Assembly (NCBI RefSeq): GCF_009764355.1
Contig: NZ_LNUA01000031.1
Coordinates: 248,001 to 312,000, forward strand
From: Companilactobacillus bobalius
GTDB lineage: Bacteria > Bacillota > Bacilli > Lactobacillales > Lactobacillaceae
Direction of reading: 5' to 3'
Length of the DNA: 64,000 bases
Shown: piece after piece, positions 27,570-40,996 of the stretch
Numbering within the stretch: position 1 is the first letter of the stretch
How the letters are laid out: every line of letters starts with the position of its first letter
Translations under genes and position numbers: made by a program
Notes under the pieces: generated by a model
What the model was told of the DNA's origin: nothing
Seen by the model: the letters and a program-made list of their open reading frames with translations, nothing else
The model's database searches: none

Positions 27570-28700
27570 ATGACTTTTATTGCGCCCGGTAAAACATTAG
27601 GAATAATTGGCGGCGGCAGTGAAACTTATCTTTTTGAATTAGAGGCTAAAAGAATGGGCTTTAGGACCATGCTTTTGACATCCGAAGAAAAGGATATTGC
27701 TACACAAGCAGCTGACAGTTATTTAGTCGGTACATTAGAAGACAGTAAGAATCTAAGTGAATTGGGCCATAGAAGCGACATTCTTTTGTATATGGATGAG
27801 AACTTTGATAGTAGTGTCCTAAAGGAACTTTCGAAAAACTTTAATGTTGCACAGGGTTCGGACCTACTAGAGATTGTTCAGGATCGATATATCGAGAGAA
27901 CCTTTTTAAATGATTTAAATATAAACGTTCCACCATTTTTCTCGATTGTGACAGTTGATGATATTAAACACGCAATTGATGAAATTGGTTTCCCTTGTAT
28001 CTTGAAGCCAATTCAGAAGAATCAAAGGGTGTTACAACGTCATATTATTTACAATTATGAAGATGTTGAACGTGTACAAAAGTTATTAAAAGATGGAACT
28101 TATATTTTGGAAGCTTGGATCGAAACAAAGACTGAATATTCCATTATGGTAAGTAAGAGTAAGGATCAAAAAATCCATACTTTTCCAATGATTCAAGAGA
28201 TTTATGATGGTGAACATCTGATGAGTTCTTTCATATATAAAAAGAACAATCCAGAAATTGAAGCGGAAATGCAACGAGTGGCTTTGTTGATAGCACAGAA
28301 TATTAATTATGTGGGAATTTTTGGAATTGGTTTTATTTTGTCTGATTCTGGTGTTTTGTATGTTAAACGAATATTCCCCGGAATTAATTATTCTGCTAAT
28401 GTCTATCAAGAAGCTACCGGTATCTCCCAGTTCGAATTACATATCAGAGCTATTTGTGATTGGCCAATTCCTGAGATTTTTCCAATGGTCAATGCGGCAA
28501 CTTTGAAAATCATTGAAGGTATTTTGCCACAGAGTTTGGATCTACTTCAGGAAAAAGCACAATGGAAATTTAACTATTACACAGGTTTTAAAGCTAAGAA
28601 TCAAGCTGACAGGGATGTCGGTTATATTTCAATTTTTTCCGATGATATAGAAGAATTAAAAAATGATATCTTAACAACTAATATTTGGAGAGTAGAATAA
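27570..28700 (+). CDS. Degenerate PurK-like ATP-grasp protein
   Basis: A 376-residue protein of PurK length and order, but probably not a working N5-CAIR synthetase. Clear PurK traces are LGIIGGGSE at the N-terminus, AKRMGFRTMLL, FPCILKP and a C-terminal SQFELHIRAI segment. By eye alignment to canonical PurK, the metal-binding Glu of the AVEF-type strand is Gly254, and the NE pair is Lys266-Arg267. The HNSGH substrate loop reads N-Y-S-A-N, and the YDGKGQ loop is replaced by KNQRVL. The frame is intact with AAGGTGG upstream of ATG, so it is under selection rather than a pseudogene. It sits between xpt and purB with gaps of 19 and 3 nt. A regulatory or altered catalytic role is possible. Confidence 0.75.
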   Translation: MTFIAPGKTLGIIGGGSETYLFELEAKRMGFRTMLLTSEEKDIATQAADSYLVGTLEDSKNLSELGHRSDILLYMDENFDSSVLKELSKNFNVAQGSDLLEIVQDRYIERTFLNDLNINVPPFFSIVTVDDIKHAIDEIGFPCILKPIQKNQRVLQRHIIYNYEDVERVQKLLKDGTYILEAWIETKTEYSIMVSKSKDQKIHTFPMIQEIYDGEHLMSSFIYKKNNPEIEAEMQRVALLIAQNINYVGIFGIGFILSDSGVLYVKRIFPGINYSANVYQEATGISQFELHIRAICDWPIPEIFPMVNAATLKIIEGILPQSLDLLQEKAQWKFNYYTGFKAKNQADRDVGYISIFSDDIEELKNDILTTNIWRVE

Positions 28701-28703
28701 TTC

Positions 28704-29999
28704 ATGATTGATAGATATGTAACTGAACAAATGAAACCAATTTGGACTGACCAAAACAGATTTCAAGCTTGGCTTGAAGTAGAAATCGCTGCCGTCGAAG
28801 GATGGAGTAAAGAAGGCGAAATTCCTGCTGAAGATGCTAAGTTAATTGCTCAAAATGCTAAGTTTGATGTAGCTGAAATTGCTGAGATTGAAAAACAAAC
28901 AAAGCATGATGTAGTTGCTTTTACCAGAGATGTTTCACGTTATTTAGGACCTGAAAGAAAATGGGTTCATTTCGGACTTACTTCCACAGACGTTGTGGAT
29001 ACAGCTTATGGATATTTGATGAAGCAAGCCAACGATATTATTCGTGAAGATCTAAATGAATTTCTCGAAGTAGTTAAACAAAAAGCTCTTGAATACAAAG
29101 ATACAGTTATGATTGGTAGAACTCATGGTGTGCATGCTGAACCAACTACTTTCGGTTTAGTTTTGGCAAACTGGTATTCTGAAATCAAACGTGATATTGA
29201 ACGTTTTGATCATGCCGCTAAGGGTGTTGAAGCAGGTAAGATCAGTGGTGCTGTTGGTAGTTATGCTAATGTACCAACTAATGTTGAAAAGTTTGTTTGT
29301 GATAAATTGGGTATTCGTGCTCAAGAAATCTCAACACAAGTATTACCACGTGATCTTCATGCAGAGTACATTCAAACAATGGCTTTGATTGCTACATCAA
29401 TTGAAAGATTTGCTCTTGAAGTACGTCACCTTCAAAGAACTGAAGTTAGAGAAGCTGAAGAATACTTTGCTGCTGGACAAAAAGGTTCTAGTGCTATGCC
29501 TCATAAACGTAACCCAATTGGTTCAGAAAATGTAACTGGTTTGGCACGTGTTATCAGAGGACATGCCTTTACAGCCTTAGAAGACGTTCCATTGTGGCAT
29601 GAACGTGATATTTCACATTCTTCTGCTGAACGTGTCATCATTCCTGATACAACTGAATTGTTAGATTACATCTTGAGAAGATTTACTAAGATCACTAAAG
29701 ACCTTACTGTTTTCCCTGACAAGATGTTAGAAGATATGAATATTACTCACGGTTTGATTTACTCACAACGTGTCTTGCTCAAATTGGTTGAAGCAGGATA
29801 TGCACGTGAACAAGCTTACGATATTGTGCAACCAATGACAGCTAAAGCATGGGACGAAAAGAAAGATTTCCGTACTATGCTAGAAGCTGATTCTCGTGTA
29901 ACTGATAAGCTATCTGAAAAAGATTTGGATGATGCTTTCGATTATCACTGGCACTTACGTAACGTTGATGAGATTTTCAAACGTGTTGGATTAGAATAA
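28704..29999 (+). CDS. purB: Adenylosuccinate lyase
   Basis: A 431-residue homotetrameric lyase that cleaves SAICAR and adenylosuccinate in purine synthesis and AMP formation. The fumarase/aspartase signature GSSAMPHKRNPIGSE is at about residue 260. HFGLTSTDVVDT and GRTHGVHAEPTTFG carry the other two active-site regions. Start is ATG at 28704, 3 nt after the PurK-like gene, so they are co-translated. It is the last gene of the xpt cluster, and a structured intergenic repeat containing a T-run stem follows and probably ends transcription. Confidence 0.96.
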   Translation: MIDRYVTEQMKPIWTDQNRFQAWLEVEIAAVEGWSKEGEIPAEDAKLIAQNAKFDVAEIAEIEKQTKHDVVAFTRDVSRYLGPERKWVHFGLTSTDVVDTAYGYLMKQANDIIREDLNEFLEVVKQKALEYKDTVMIGRTHGVHAEPTTFGLVLANWYSEIKRDIERFDHAAKGVEAGKISGAVGSYANVPTNVEKFVCDKLGIRAQEISTQVLPRDLHAEYIQTMALIATSIERFALEVRHLQRTEVREAEEYFAAGQKGSSAMPHKRNPIGSENVTGLARVIRGHAFTALEDVPLWHERDISHSSAERVIIPDTTELLDYILRRFTKITKDLTVFPDKMLEDMNITHGLIYSQRVLLKLVEAGYAREQAYDIVQPMTAKAWDEKKDFRTMLEADSRVTDKLSEKDLDDAFDYHWHLRNVDEIFKRVGLE

Positions 30000-30023
30000 A
30001 AACTTAATTTTTTGATGGGTTGT

Positions 30024-30204
30024 TAACTGCCGCCCGGAATAAAAAAGCTGATTTGGCTGGAACGTAGTGGATCGACTTGAAGCTAATAATTTTACACTTC
30101 GTGCAAAATTATGGATCTCCAAGTTCGATCTTATCCTAAGCAATAAATTGCTAAGGATAATTTCACTACTGAGCCAATCAGCTTTTTTATTCCAGGCTAG
30201 TTAG
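30024..30204 (+). repeat. Structured intergenic repeat, copy A
   Basis: A 181-nt multi-stem element. The outer stem pairs GGAATAAAAAAGCTGATT with AATCAGCTTTTTTATTCC. The conserved core stem GTAGTG (30064-30069) pairs with CACTAC (30164-30169). Arm 2 pairs GATCGACTTG with CAAGTTCGATC around an ATAATTTT/AAAATTAT hairpin, and arm 3 pairs TTATCCT(A)AGCAAT with ATTGCTAAGGATAA. The ends TAACTGCC/GGCTAGTTA also pair. It follows purB, and the T run in the outer stem could also act as its terminator. Confidence 0.75.
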
Positions 30205-30256
30205 TGCGCTACTATAAAAGAATATATTTCTATATTGATTTAAAAAAATTTTGATT

Positions 30257-31054
30257 TTAGTTTATATTTTTTTGAAGATAAACGTCATCGAAATTGTATC
30301 TATATTTTGGTGTACCTTTTGAAAGTCTAAATCCGTAACTATAGGCTGCCTTGTAATAAGTTGATAATGTTTGAATTTCAAAATTATTTTTTTGATAACT
30401 GTATATTTGGCTATCAAATTTTTCTGGGGAAGTGTTAACATTCATACTATTCAAATTGATATCATAGATTCCCAATCTGAGTTTTATTTTTTTTACTTTT
30501 AAGATATGCTCAGCAGTTAGATAGAGTGTATTTAATATTTTTATATAAGATGAAATTATTTCTTCTCGTAATACACTTTGATTTTTTGCAAATAAATCAA
30601 AATCTCGAATGTATAATGTGTTTTCTTCAGGAACAATTACAAGATTTCCGCGAAAACTTATTCTGCGTTGATTAAAGTAATTTGAATATATGTTTAACTT
30701 TTCTCCAGCATAGCGAATATTATCGGAATTTAAGTTATTTACATAACCATAAATATCATAGTTAAATTCTATTTTTGAATTGTTATTTAAAACATTAATT
30801 CTTTTTAAGTTGTCCTCCGTAAATAAAAATTCTGGATTTAATTCAAGTTTGAATATTTCATTAAAATTTATATCCAATGCGTTGGCTAATGCCATAGCAA
30901 CATAAGTTCCGGGGCGTGAATATTTATTTTCTACAATGCGCTTTATAGTCTGTCTACTTATGTTTGTTTCGATACTTAATTTACGAATTGAGATATCTCT
31001 TTTCTTTAATATGTTAGCTAAATTGTTGATAAGTATAAATTTGTCGTTTTTCAT
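30257..31054 (-). CDS. Orphan XRE-family protein with unknown C-terminal domain
   Basis: A 265-residue protein. The N-terminal XRE helix-turn-helix is at about residues 10-65 (LANILKKRDISIRKLSIET, ISRQTIKRIVENK). The remaining 200 residues, rich in Asn, Ile and Tyr, match no family I recognise. ATG at 31054 is used because TGAGGTG lies just upstream; an in-frame GTG is part of that signal. The gene is noticeably more AT-rich than its neighbours and uses many AAT/ATA/TTT codons, which suggests acquisition from elsewhere. It is flanked by the structured repeat at 30024-30204 and divergent pcrA, with no partner gene. It may sense an unknown ligand or be a remnant of a mobile element. Confidence 0.72.
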   Translation of the reverse strand: MKNDKFILINNLANILKKRDISIRKLSIETNISRQTIKRIVENKYSRPGTYVAMALANALDINFNEIFKLELNPEFLFTEDNLKRINVLNNNSKIEFNYDIYGYVNNLNSDNIRYAGEKLNIYSNYFNQRRISFRGNLVIVPEENTLYIRDFDLFAKNQSVLREEIISSYIKILNTLYLTAEHILKVKKIKLRLGIYDINLNSMNVNTSPEKFDSQIYSYQKNNFEIQTLSTYYKAAYSYGFRLSKGTPKYRYNFDDVYLQKNIN

Positions 31055-31184
31055 TTCTATCACCTCAATAAAATTATTCTAAATGTAAGGAAGATCCTAT
31101 AACAAGACTGTAATTTTATGGACAGGGTCGATAATGTTTGTTTTGTTTGATATAAAAGGAAAACAAAAATGTATTAATTTATTA

Positions 31185-31198
31185 GAAACATACGTTCT
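31185..31198. promoter_or_regulatory. Candidate LexA (SOS) box upstream of pcrA
   Basis: GAAACATACGTTCT agrees with the Bacillus-type LexA consensus CGAACRNRYGTTYC at 11 of 14 positions. It lies about 120 nt before the pcrA start. Confidence 0.4.
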
Positions 31199-31236
31199 AA
31201 TTTCGACCGTACTTTTTCGCTCTAGCTACAAAAATT

Positions 31237-31245
31237 TGCTACAAT
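31237..31245 (+). promoter_or_regulatory. Extended -10 promoter of pcrA
   Basis: TGCTACAAT gives an extended -10 (TGn plus TACAAT) about 60 nt before the start. The -35 region is weak, as is usual with extended -10 promoters. Confidence 0.5.
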
Positions 31246-31305
31246 ATAAACAGCTATTTTAAGTTAAACTAAATTTTTTACACAAAGATTTGAGGGATTT
31301 ATAAA

Positions 31306-35570
<4,265 letters not shown>

Positions 35571-35580
35571 GAGAACAGTT

Positions 35581-36714
35581 TTGAAAAAATTCTTAAAAAC
35601 TACATCGTTATTGCTGATGTGTGCACTGCTTTTATCTGCCTGTGGTAACTTACAAAATTCGAGTTTATCATCAGGTGGTGGCGATACAAGTAAGAGTACA
35701 GTTCAGACAACATCTTCATCTGACTCAAGTAGTTACGATGTTTTGTTAAGTGGTGGAAAATATAAAACTAGCCCTATTTCAGGACTTACTGCTGCTGATA
35801 ATTCTAATCAATTTAATAGTAGAAGCTTTGAAAGTGGCTTAATGAGTTTGTCGAAGAAACAATTTTCAACTAATTCATATGTTTTCCAAGAAGGTCAAGT
35901 ATTGTCTGCTAGTACGGTAACTAATTGGTTAGCAAGAAAATCTAAGAAGAATTCAAGTGGTTTGAACCCTGCATCAAATGGTTCAACTGATGAAAACAAA
36001 CGTGCGCCAATGTATTTCCAACAAATGTTGGAAGAAGATTACCTAACTAAACAGGATGGTAAATATAAGTTGGCAGGGATGTCGATCGGTATTGCAATGA
36101 ACAAGATTGATTATTACCAAAAGAAGCAATATGGTGCTACTTACAAGACAACAATTAGTACTGAACAACAAAAAGAACAGGGTCAACGTATCGCTCAAGA
36201 AGTTGTTAAACGTTTAAGAGCTAATAAACAAGTCGGTAATATTCCGATTGTAGTTGGTTTGTATTCTGTTGCTCCAGAGGATACATTAGTAGGTGGAACA
36301 TATTTCCAATATTCTGTAAGTAAGAGTGGTTCTTTGGGTAATTGGTCGACCTTAAATTATAAGAATCAAATGTTACCAACTGTTAATGGTGAAAATGCCA
36401 TCAATAGTAGTGATTCAGATGCTTTCACTAACTTTAAAGATAATATTCAAGATTATTTCCCTAACTTGTCAGGTGTAACAGCTCAGGCACATTATGATGG
36501 CAATAATTTGAAGTCTATGGATGTGACTATCAATACTCAATTTGATGGTTTAGCTCAAATTACTAGTTTTACACAATTCGTACAACAAAGTGCTTCAAAG
36601 TACTTACCATCTGGAGCTGACCTAGATATTAATATTCAAACGGTTGATGCACAACAAGCTGTTGTTACTCGTACTAATGGTAAGTTCAATTCACACGTTT
36701 ATAATGCAGATTAA
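35581..36714 (+). CDS. camS: CamS-family lipoprotein
   Basis: A 377-residue exported lipoprotein. The signal peptide ends in the lipobox LLSAC with Cys21 as the lipidated residue, followed by a Ser/Thr-rich linker (about 22-55) and the CamS domain. CamS is the precursor whose signal peptide yields a sex pheromone in Enterococcus/Staphylococcus; the mature protein's job is not known. Here the signal-peptide stretch just before Cys is LLLMCALLLSA. TTG at 35581 is the start, with TAGGAG (35568-35573) overlapping the ligA stop. A longer frame exists but would overlap ligA with no signal. Its place between ligA and gatC matches the Bacillus yerH order. Confidence 0.9.
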   Translation: MKKFLKTTSLLLMCALLLSACGNLQNSSLSSGGGDTSKSTVQTTSSSDSSSYDVLLSGGKYKTSPISGLTAADNSNQFNSRSFESGLMSLSKKQFSTNSYVFQEGQVLSASTVTNWLARKSKKNSSGLNPASNGSTDENKRAPMYFQQMLEEDYLTKQDGKYKLAGMSIGIAMNKIDYYQKKQYGATYKTTISTEQQKEQGQRIAQEVVKRLRANKQVGNIPIVVGLYSVAPEDTLVGGTYFQYSVSKSGSLGNWSTLNYKNQMLPTVNGENAINSSDSDAFTNFKDNIQDYFPNLSGVTAQAHYDGNNLKSMDVTINTQFDGLAQITSFTQFVQQSASKYLPSGADLDINIQTVDAQQAVVTRTNGKFNSHVYNAD

Positions 36715-36727
36715 AAAGGAGAAACTT

Positions 36728-37027
36728 ATGATTTCAAAAGATGAAATTTTGCACGTTGCCGCATTGGCTAACTTGAAATTCGAAGATAGTGAAGTTGATA
36801 GTTTTGTTAGTCAATTAGACAAAATCGTTAACATGGAAAGTAAGCTATCTAGTGTTGATACAACAGGCGTTGAACCAACATACAATATGGGTGACACTAA
36901 CACTGTCTTCCGTGAAGATAAGGGTATTCGTACTCAAACTAGAGAACAAATGCTTGAAAATGTTCCGGAAACTGATAACAACCTTATCAAAGTTCCAACG
37001 ATTGTTGACAAGGAGGACGATGAATAG
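36728..37027 (+). CDS. gatC: Asp/Glu-tRNA amidotransferase subunit C
   Basis: A 99-residue small subunit of the GatCAB amidotransferase, which converts misacylated Glu-tRNA(Gln) (and Asp-tRNA(Asn)) to the correct amide. Family traits are the N-terminal [25 protein letters not shown] and [24 protein letters not shown] lies 7 nt before ATG 36728, which sets the start; the longer in-frame extension is within camS. The stop overlaps gatA by 1 nt. Confidence 0.95.
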   Translation: MISKDEILHVAALANLKFEDSEVDSFVSQLDKIVNMESKLSSVDTTGVEPTYNMGDTNTVFREDKGIRTQTREQMLENVPETDNNLIKVPTIVDKEDDE

Positions 37028-38484
37028 TGGACATCAAAAAAGAAACAATTGCTTCTTTACATGACAAATTGGTCAATAAGGATGTAACTGCTGAAGAATT
37101 AGCTAACGATGCAATTAACAAAATCAATGCTAATGAAAAGAAACTGAATACATTTATTACGGTAAATGATAAAGCTCCCGAAGCTGCTAAAAAAATTGAT
37201 GAAGATGGTATTAAAGGACCTTTGTCAGGTATTCCAATTGCATTTAAGGATAATATTGTAACTAATGGTATCAAGACCACTGCTGCAAGTAAGATTCTAT
37301 ATAACTTTATGCCTGTTTACAGTGCCACAGTCTTAGAAAGACTAGAGGCTGCTGGTGCAGTTGATATTGGTAAAACTAATCTTGATGAGTTTGCTATGGG
37401 TTCATCTACTGAAACATCATACTTTGATACCACAGTAAACCCTTGGGACTTAAGTCGTGTTCCTGGTGGTTCTTCAGGTGGTTCTGCTGCTGCTGTTGCC
37501 GCTGGTGAAGTTGTGGCTGCTTTAGGTACAGATACTGGTGGTTCAATCAGACAACCTGCTGCCTTTAATGGTATTTTTGGTATCAAACCAACTTATGGTC
37601 GTGTTTCACGTTGGGGTGTTATCGCCTTTGCTTCAAGTTTGGATCAAGTCGGTGTACTTTCAAAACGTGTTGAAGACTCAGCAACTGTTCTTTCAGTAAT
37701 GGCTGGACATGATGAACATGATTCAACAAGTTCTGAAAAACCAGTTCCTGATTATCGTGCTAACTTGAGTAAGGATATGACTGGCGTTAGAATTGCTGTT
37801 CCTAAGGAATTCTGGCATGAAGGTACTCATCCAGAAGTTCTAGAAAACGTTAATAAGGCATTAGATGCATACAAGAAGATGGGTGCTACTGTGGACGAAG
37901 TTAGTCTTCCTTCATTGAAGCATGCCGTTGAAGTTTACTATGTTCTAGCTTCTAGTGAAGCTTCATCTAACCTTCAAAGATATGATGGTGTTAGATATGG
38001 TTTCCGTGCTAAAGATGTTAAGAACATCAAAGACTTATTTGTTAAATCAAGATCAGAAGGTTTTGGTGACGAAGTAAAACGTCGTATCATGCTTGGTACT
38101 TTTGCTCTATCAGCTGGTGCTTATGATGCTTACTTTAAGAAGGCTGCCGAAGTTAGAACACTCTTCATTAATGAAATGAACGATGTCCTTAAAGATTATG
38201 ACTTGATTATGGGACCTTCAACAACAACACCTGCATTTAAGATTGGTGAAAAAGTTGACGATCCATTGGCAATGTACATGAACGATATTTTGACAATCCC
38301 TGCTAACTTAGCTGGACTTCCAGCTGCCTCTGTTCCTGCAGGACTTGCTGACGGACTACCCGTTGGTCTACAAATTATCGGTCGTCCATTTGACGAACAA
38401 TCTGTCTTCAATGCTGCTTATGCATTACAAGAAGAAAATAAATTCTATGAAAAAATACCAACTGCACTCAAGGGGGAAGACTAA
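37027..38484 (+). CDS. gatA: Asp/Glu-tRNA amidotransferase subunit A
   Basis: A 485-residue amidase subunit that releases ammonia from glutamine for the GatB kinase/transamidase. The amidase-signature catalytic triad is visible as Lys in AFKDNIVT, Ser in [15 protein letters not shown] and Ser in [11 protein letters not shown]. Start is GTG at 37027, sharing its G with the gatC stop codon, with AAGGAGG 9-15 nt upstream. It overlaps gatB by 1 nt, giving tight coupling of all three subunits. Confidence 0.97.
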   Translation: MDIKKETIASLHDKLVNKDVTAEELANDAINKINANEKKLNTFITVNDKAPEAAKKIDEDGIKGPLSGIPIAFKDNIVTNGIKTTAASKILYNFMPVYSATVLERLEAAGAVDIGKTNLDEFAMGSSTETSYFDTTVNPWDLSRVPGGSSGGSAAAVAAGEVVAALGTDTGGSIRQPAAFNGIFGIKPTYGRVSRWGVIAFASSLDQVGVLSKRVEDSATVLSVMAGHDEHDSTSSEKPVPDYRANLSKDMTGVRIAVPKEFWHEGTHPEVLENVNKALDAYKKMGATVDEVSLPSLKHAVEVYYVLASSEASSNLQRYDGVRYGFRAKDVKNIKDLFVKSRSEGFGDEVKRRIMLGTFALSAGAYDAYFKKAAEVRTLFINEMNDVLKDYDLIMGPSTTTPAFKIGEKVDDPLAMYMNDILTIPANLAGLPAASVPAGLADGLPVGLQIIGRPFDEQSVFNAAYALQEENKFYEKIPTALKGED

Positions 38485-39914
38485 TGAATTTTGAAACAAC
38501 TATCGGACTAGAAGTCCACGTTGAGTTAAAGACAAAGTCCAAGATGTACAGTCCTTCACCAGTTGCTTATGGTGCTGAATCTAATATCAATACCAACGTT
38601 ATTGACTTTGGTTTTCCAGGAACATTACCAACTGTAAATAAAAATGGTTACCGTTTAGGTGTCATGGTAGCTTTAGCTTTAAATGCTGAAATTGAACATC
38701 ATACTCATTTTGATCGTAAGAATTATTTCTATCCAGATAATCCAAAGGCTTACCAAATTACACAACAAGATAAGCCATTGGGTCATGATGGTTATATTGA
38801 AATTGAAGTTGATGGTAAAAAGAAGAAGATCGGTGTTGAAGAACTTCACGTCGAAGAAGATGCCGGTAAGAATACCCACGGTAACAATGGTTATTCTTAT
38901 GTTGATTTAAACCGTCAGGGTACTCCTTTGATTGAAATTGTTTCAAAACCTGATATGCATTCACCAGAAGAGGCATATCAATATCTTGAAAACCTACGTA
39001 AGATCGTTCAGTTTACTGGCGCTTCTGATGTTAAGATGGAAGAAGGTTCAATGCGTGTTGATACCAATATTTCTATCCGTCCGGTAGGCTCAAAAGATTA
39101 TGGTACAAAAGTTGAGTTGAAGAACTTGAACTCATTTAACCACGTTAAATTGGGTCTTGCTTATGAGGAACAACGTCAAGCTGCTATTTTGAAGCAAGGC
39201 GGACACATTGGTCAAGAAACAAGACGTTTTGATGAAAAGACTGGCGAAACATTCTTAATGCGTGTTAAGTCTGGTGCAGATGATTATCGTTACTTCCCAG
39301 AACCAGATCTACCAGATTTTGAAATTTCACCAGAATGGGTTTCAGAAATCAAGGCTAACTTACCTGAAACAGCTGCTAAGAGACGTGTTCGTTATATTAA
39401 CGAATTAGGTATTCCTGAATATGATGCTGGTGTTCTTACATATACTAAGGAAATGTCAGACTTCTTTGATGAAGCAGTTTCATACAAGGCTAATCCAAAA
39501 CTAGTTTCTAACTGGTTAATGGGTGAAGTTAATGGATACTTGAATGATAAGAGAATTGGTTTACTTGATACTAAGTTGACACCAGAACACTTAGCCAAGA
39601 TGATTAATTTGATTTCAAATGGTACAATTTCTTCTAAGATTGCCAAAAAGGTCTTCCAAGAAACAATTAGTAATGGTACAGAACCTGAGGAATGGGTTAA
39701 GTCTAAGGGACTTGTCCAAGAATCTGATCCAGCCGTATTGAAGCCAATGATTTTGGAAATTCTTGATAATAACCAACAATCAATCGATGACTTCAAGAAT
39801 GGTAAAGATCGTGCCGTTGGTTTCTTGATTGGACAAATCATGAAGCAAACACATGGACAAGCTAATCCAAAGGTTGCTAATAAGCTATTGATGGAAGAGT
39901 TAAAGAGTCGTTAG
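38484..39914 (+). CDS. gatB: Asp/Glu-tRNA amidotransferase subunit B
   Basis: A 476-residue subunit that phosphorylates and amidates misacylated tRNA. Visible are the N-terminal [63 protein letters not shown] and the C-terminal tRNA-binding GatB/YqeY helical domain ending near [28 protein letters not shown] before ATG is the ribosome binding site, inside gatA. Needed here for Gln-tRNA(TTG), which is encoded at 3265-3336. Confidence 0.97.
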   Translation: MNFETTIGLEVHVELKTKSKMYSPSPVAYGAESNINTNVIDFGFPGTLPTVNKNGYRLGVMVALALNAEIEHHTHFDRKNYFYPDNPKAYQITQQDKPLGHDGYIEIEVDGKKKKIGVEELHVEEDAGKNTHGNNGYSYVDLNRQGTPLIEIVSKPDMHSPEEAYQYLENLRKIVQFTGASDVKMEEGSMRVDTNISIRPVGSKDYGTKVELKNLNSFNHVKLGLAYEEQRQAAILKQGGHIGQETRRFDEKTGETFLMRVKSGADDYRYFPEPDLPDFEISPEWVSEIKANLPETAAKRRVRYINELGIPEYDAGVLTYTKEMSDFFDEAVSYKANPKLVSNWLMGEVNGYLNDKRIGLLDTKLTPEHLAKMINLISNGTISSKIAKKVFQETISNGTEPEEWVKSKGLVQESDPAVLKPMILEILDNNQQSIDDFKNGKDRAVGFLIGQIMKQTHGQANPKVANKLLMEELKSR

Positions 39915-39926
39915 TGAGGGAAAGAT

Positions 39927-40937
39927 ATGCGTCGTGCTAGACTTATTTATAATCCAACTTCAGGTCACGAGACCATGAACAGTAATGTTGGAGACATTTT
40001 GAATATTATTGAAAAAGCTGGTTATGAGGCTAGTGCTTACCGAACTACACCCAAAAAGAACTCAGCCAAAAATGAGGCCAGAAGAGTAGCAAAGGAAGGT
40101 TTCGACTTAGTCGTTGCCGCTGGTGGTGATGGAACTATTAACGAAGTTGTTAATGGTATTGCTGATTTGGATCAACGTCCAGAATTGGCAATTATTCCTG
40201 CCGGAACAACTAATGACTATGCGCGTGCCTTAAAAATTCCACGAGATGACGTTGTCGAAGCTGCCAAGGTTATTTTAAAAGGTCAAAAATTACCAGTTGA
40301 TATCGGTCAAGCAGGTAAGAAATACTTTATTAATATTGCCGGTGGTGGCTCAATGACTGAGTTAACCTATGAAGTACCATCAGCCTATAAATCTATTTTG
40401 GGTTATTTGGCTTACTTGGTTAAAGGTGCAGAGATGTTACCTCGAGTTAGTCCAGTTGATATGCACATTGAATATGACGATGGTGTTTTTGATGGCAAAG
40501 CCACAATGTTTCTAATTGGTTTAACTAATTCAATTGGTGGTATGGAACAAATTGCCCCTAATTCAGTTATTGGTGATGGAACTTTCTCTTTGATTATTGT
40601 TAAAGAAACTAATTTAAGAGATTTAGTTCATTTGATTGCTTTAGTTCTAAACGGTGGTCGCCACGTTTACAATCCTAAGGTTATTTATACTAAAACTAAG
40701 CGAATTTCTGTTCATGCGAATGATGAAAGTCGTTTGATGGTTAACCTTGATGGTGAGTATGGTGGGGATGCACCGATGGAATTTATTAATTTGCATAATC
40801 ACTTAAATATTTATGCTAATGTTGATTCAATTCCGCTTAAAGCACGTGATACTCCAACGCTTAGTGAAAAAGACGCTGGCGAGAAGATTATCGAAGAAGA
40901 ACGAAATCTTGACAATAAGAATAAAAATAAGAAATAA
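39927..40937 (+). CDS. dgkB: Diacylglycerol kinase, DgkB type
   Basis: A 336-residue soluble lipid kinase that returns diacylglycerol (left by lipoteichoic acid synthesis) to phosphatidic acid. The NAD/DAG-kinase motif AAGGDGTINEVVNG is at about residues 65-78. RARLIYNPTSGHE and IIPAGTTNDYARAL follow the family. A charged tail (DNKNKNKK) ends the protein. GAGGGAAAG lies upstream of ATG. It follows gatB by 12 nt, so it is likely on the same transcript; dgkB next to gatB and rlmCD is a common Firmicutes order. Confidence 0.94.
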   Translation: MRRARLIYNPTSGHETMNSNVGDILNIIEKAGYEASAYRTTPKKNSAKNEARRVAKEGFDLVVAAGGDGTINEVVNGIADLDQRPELAIIPAGTTNDYARALKIPRDDVVEAAKVILKGQKLPVDIGQAGKKYFINIAGGGSMTELTYEVPSAYKSILGYLAYLVKGAEMLPRVSPVDMHIEYDDGVFDGKATMFLIGLTNSIGGMEQIAPNSVIGDGTFSLIIVKETNLRDLVHLIALVLNGGRHVYNPKVIYTKTKRISVHANDESRLMVNLDGEYGGDAPMEFINLHNHLNIYANVDSIPLKARDTPTLSEKDAGEKIIEEERNLDNKNKNKK

Positions 40938-40948
40938 AAAAGAAATTG

Positions 40949-40979
40949 GGAGTGTATCAGTTTTGAACACTTCTTTTTT
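40949..40979 (+). terminator. Weak terminator or attenuator between dgkB and rlmCD
   Basis: GGAGTGT (40949-40955) pairs with ACACTTC (40967-40973, one G-U), followed by seven T. It may allow partial readthrough into rlmCD. Confidence 0.55.
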
Positions 40980-40996
40980 CTATGTATAGGTGAAAA

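Noticed and set aside
30024..30204. Repeats A-D as a CRISPR array or IS element
   Set aside because: Copies are dispersed and lack regular spacers, cas genes, transposase or visible target duplications.
39392..39841. 149-codon frame antisense to gatB
   Set aside because: A shadow of a strongly conserved gene, with no start signals.
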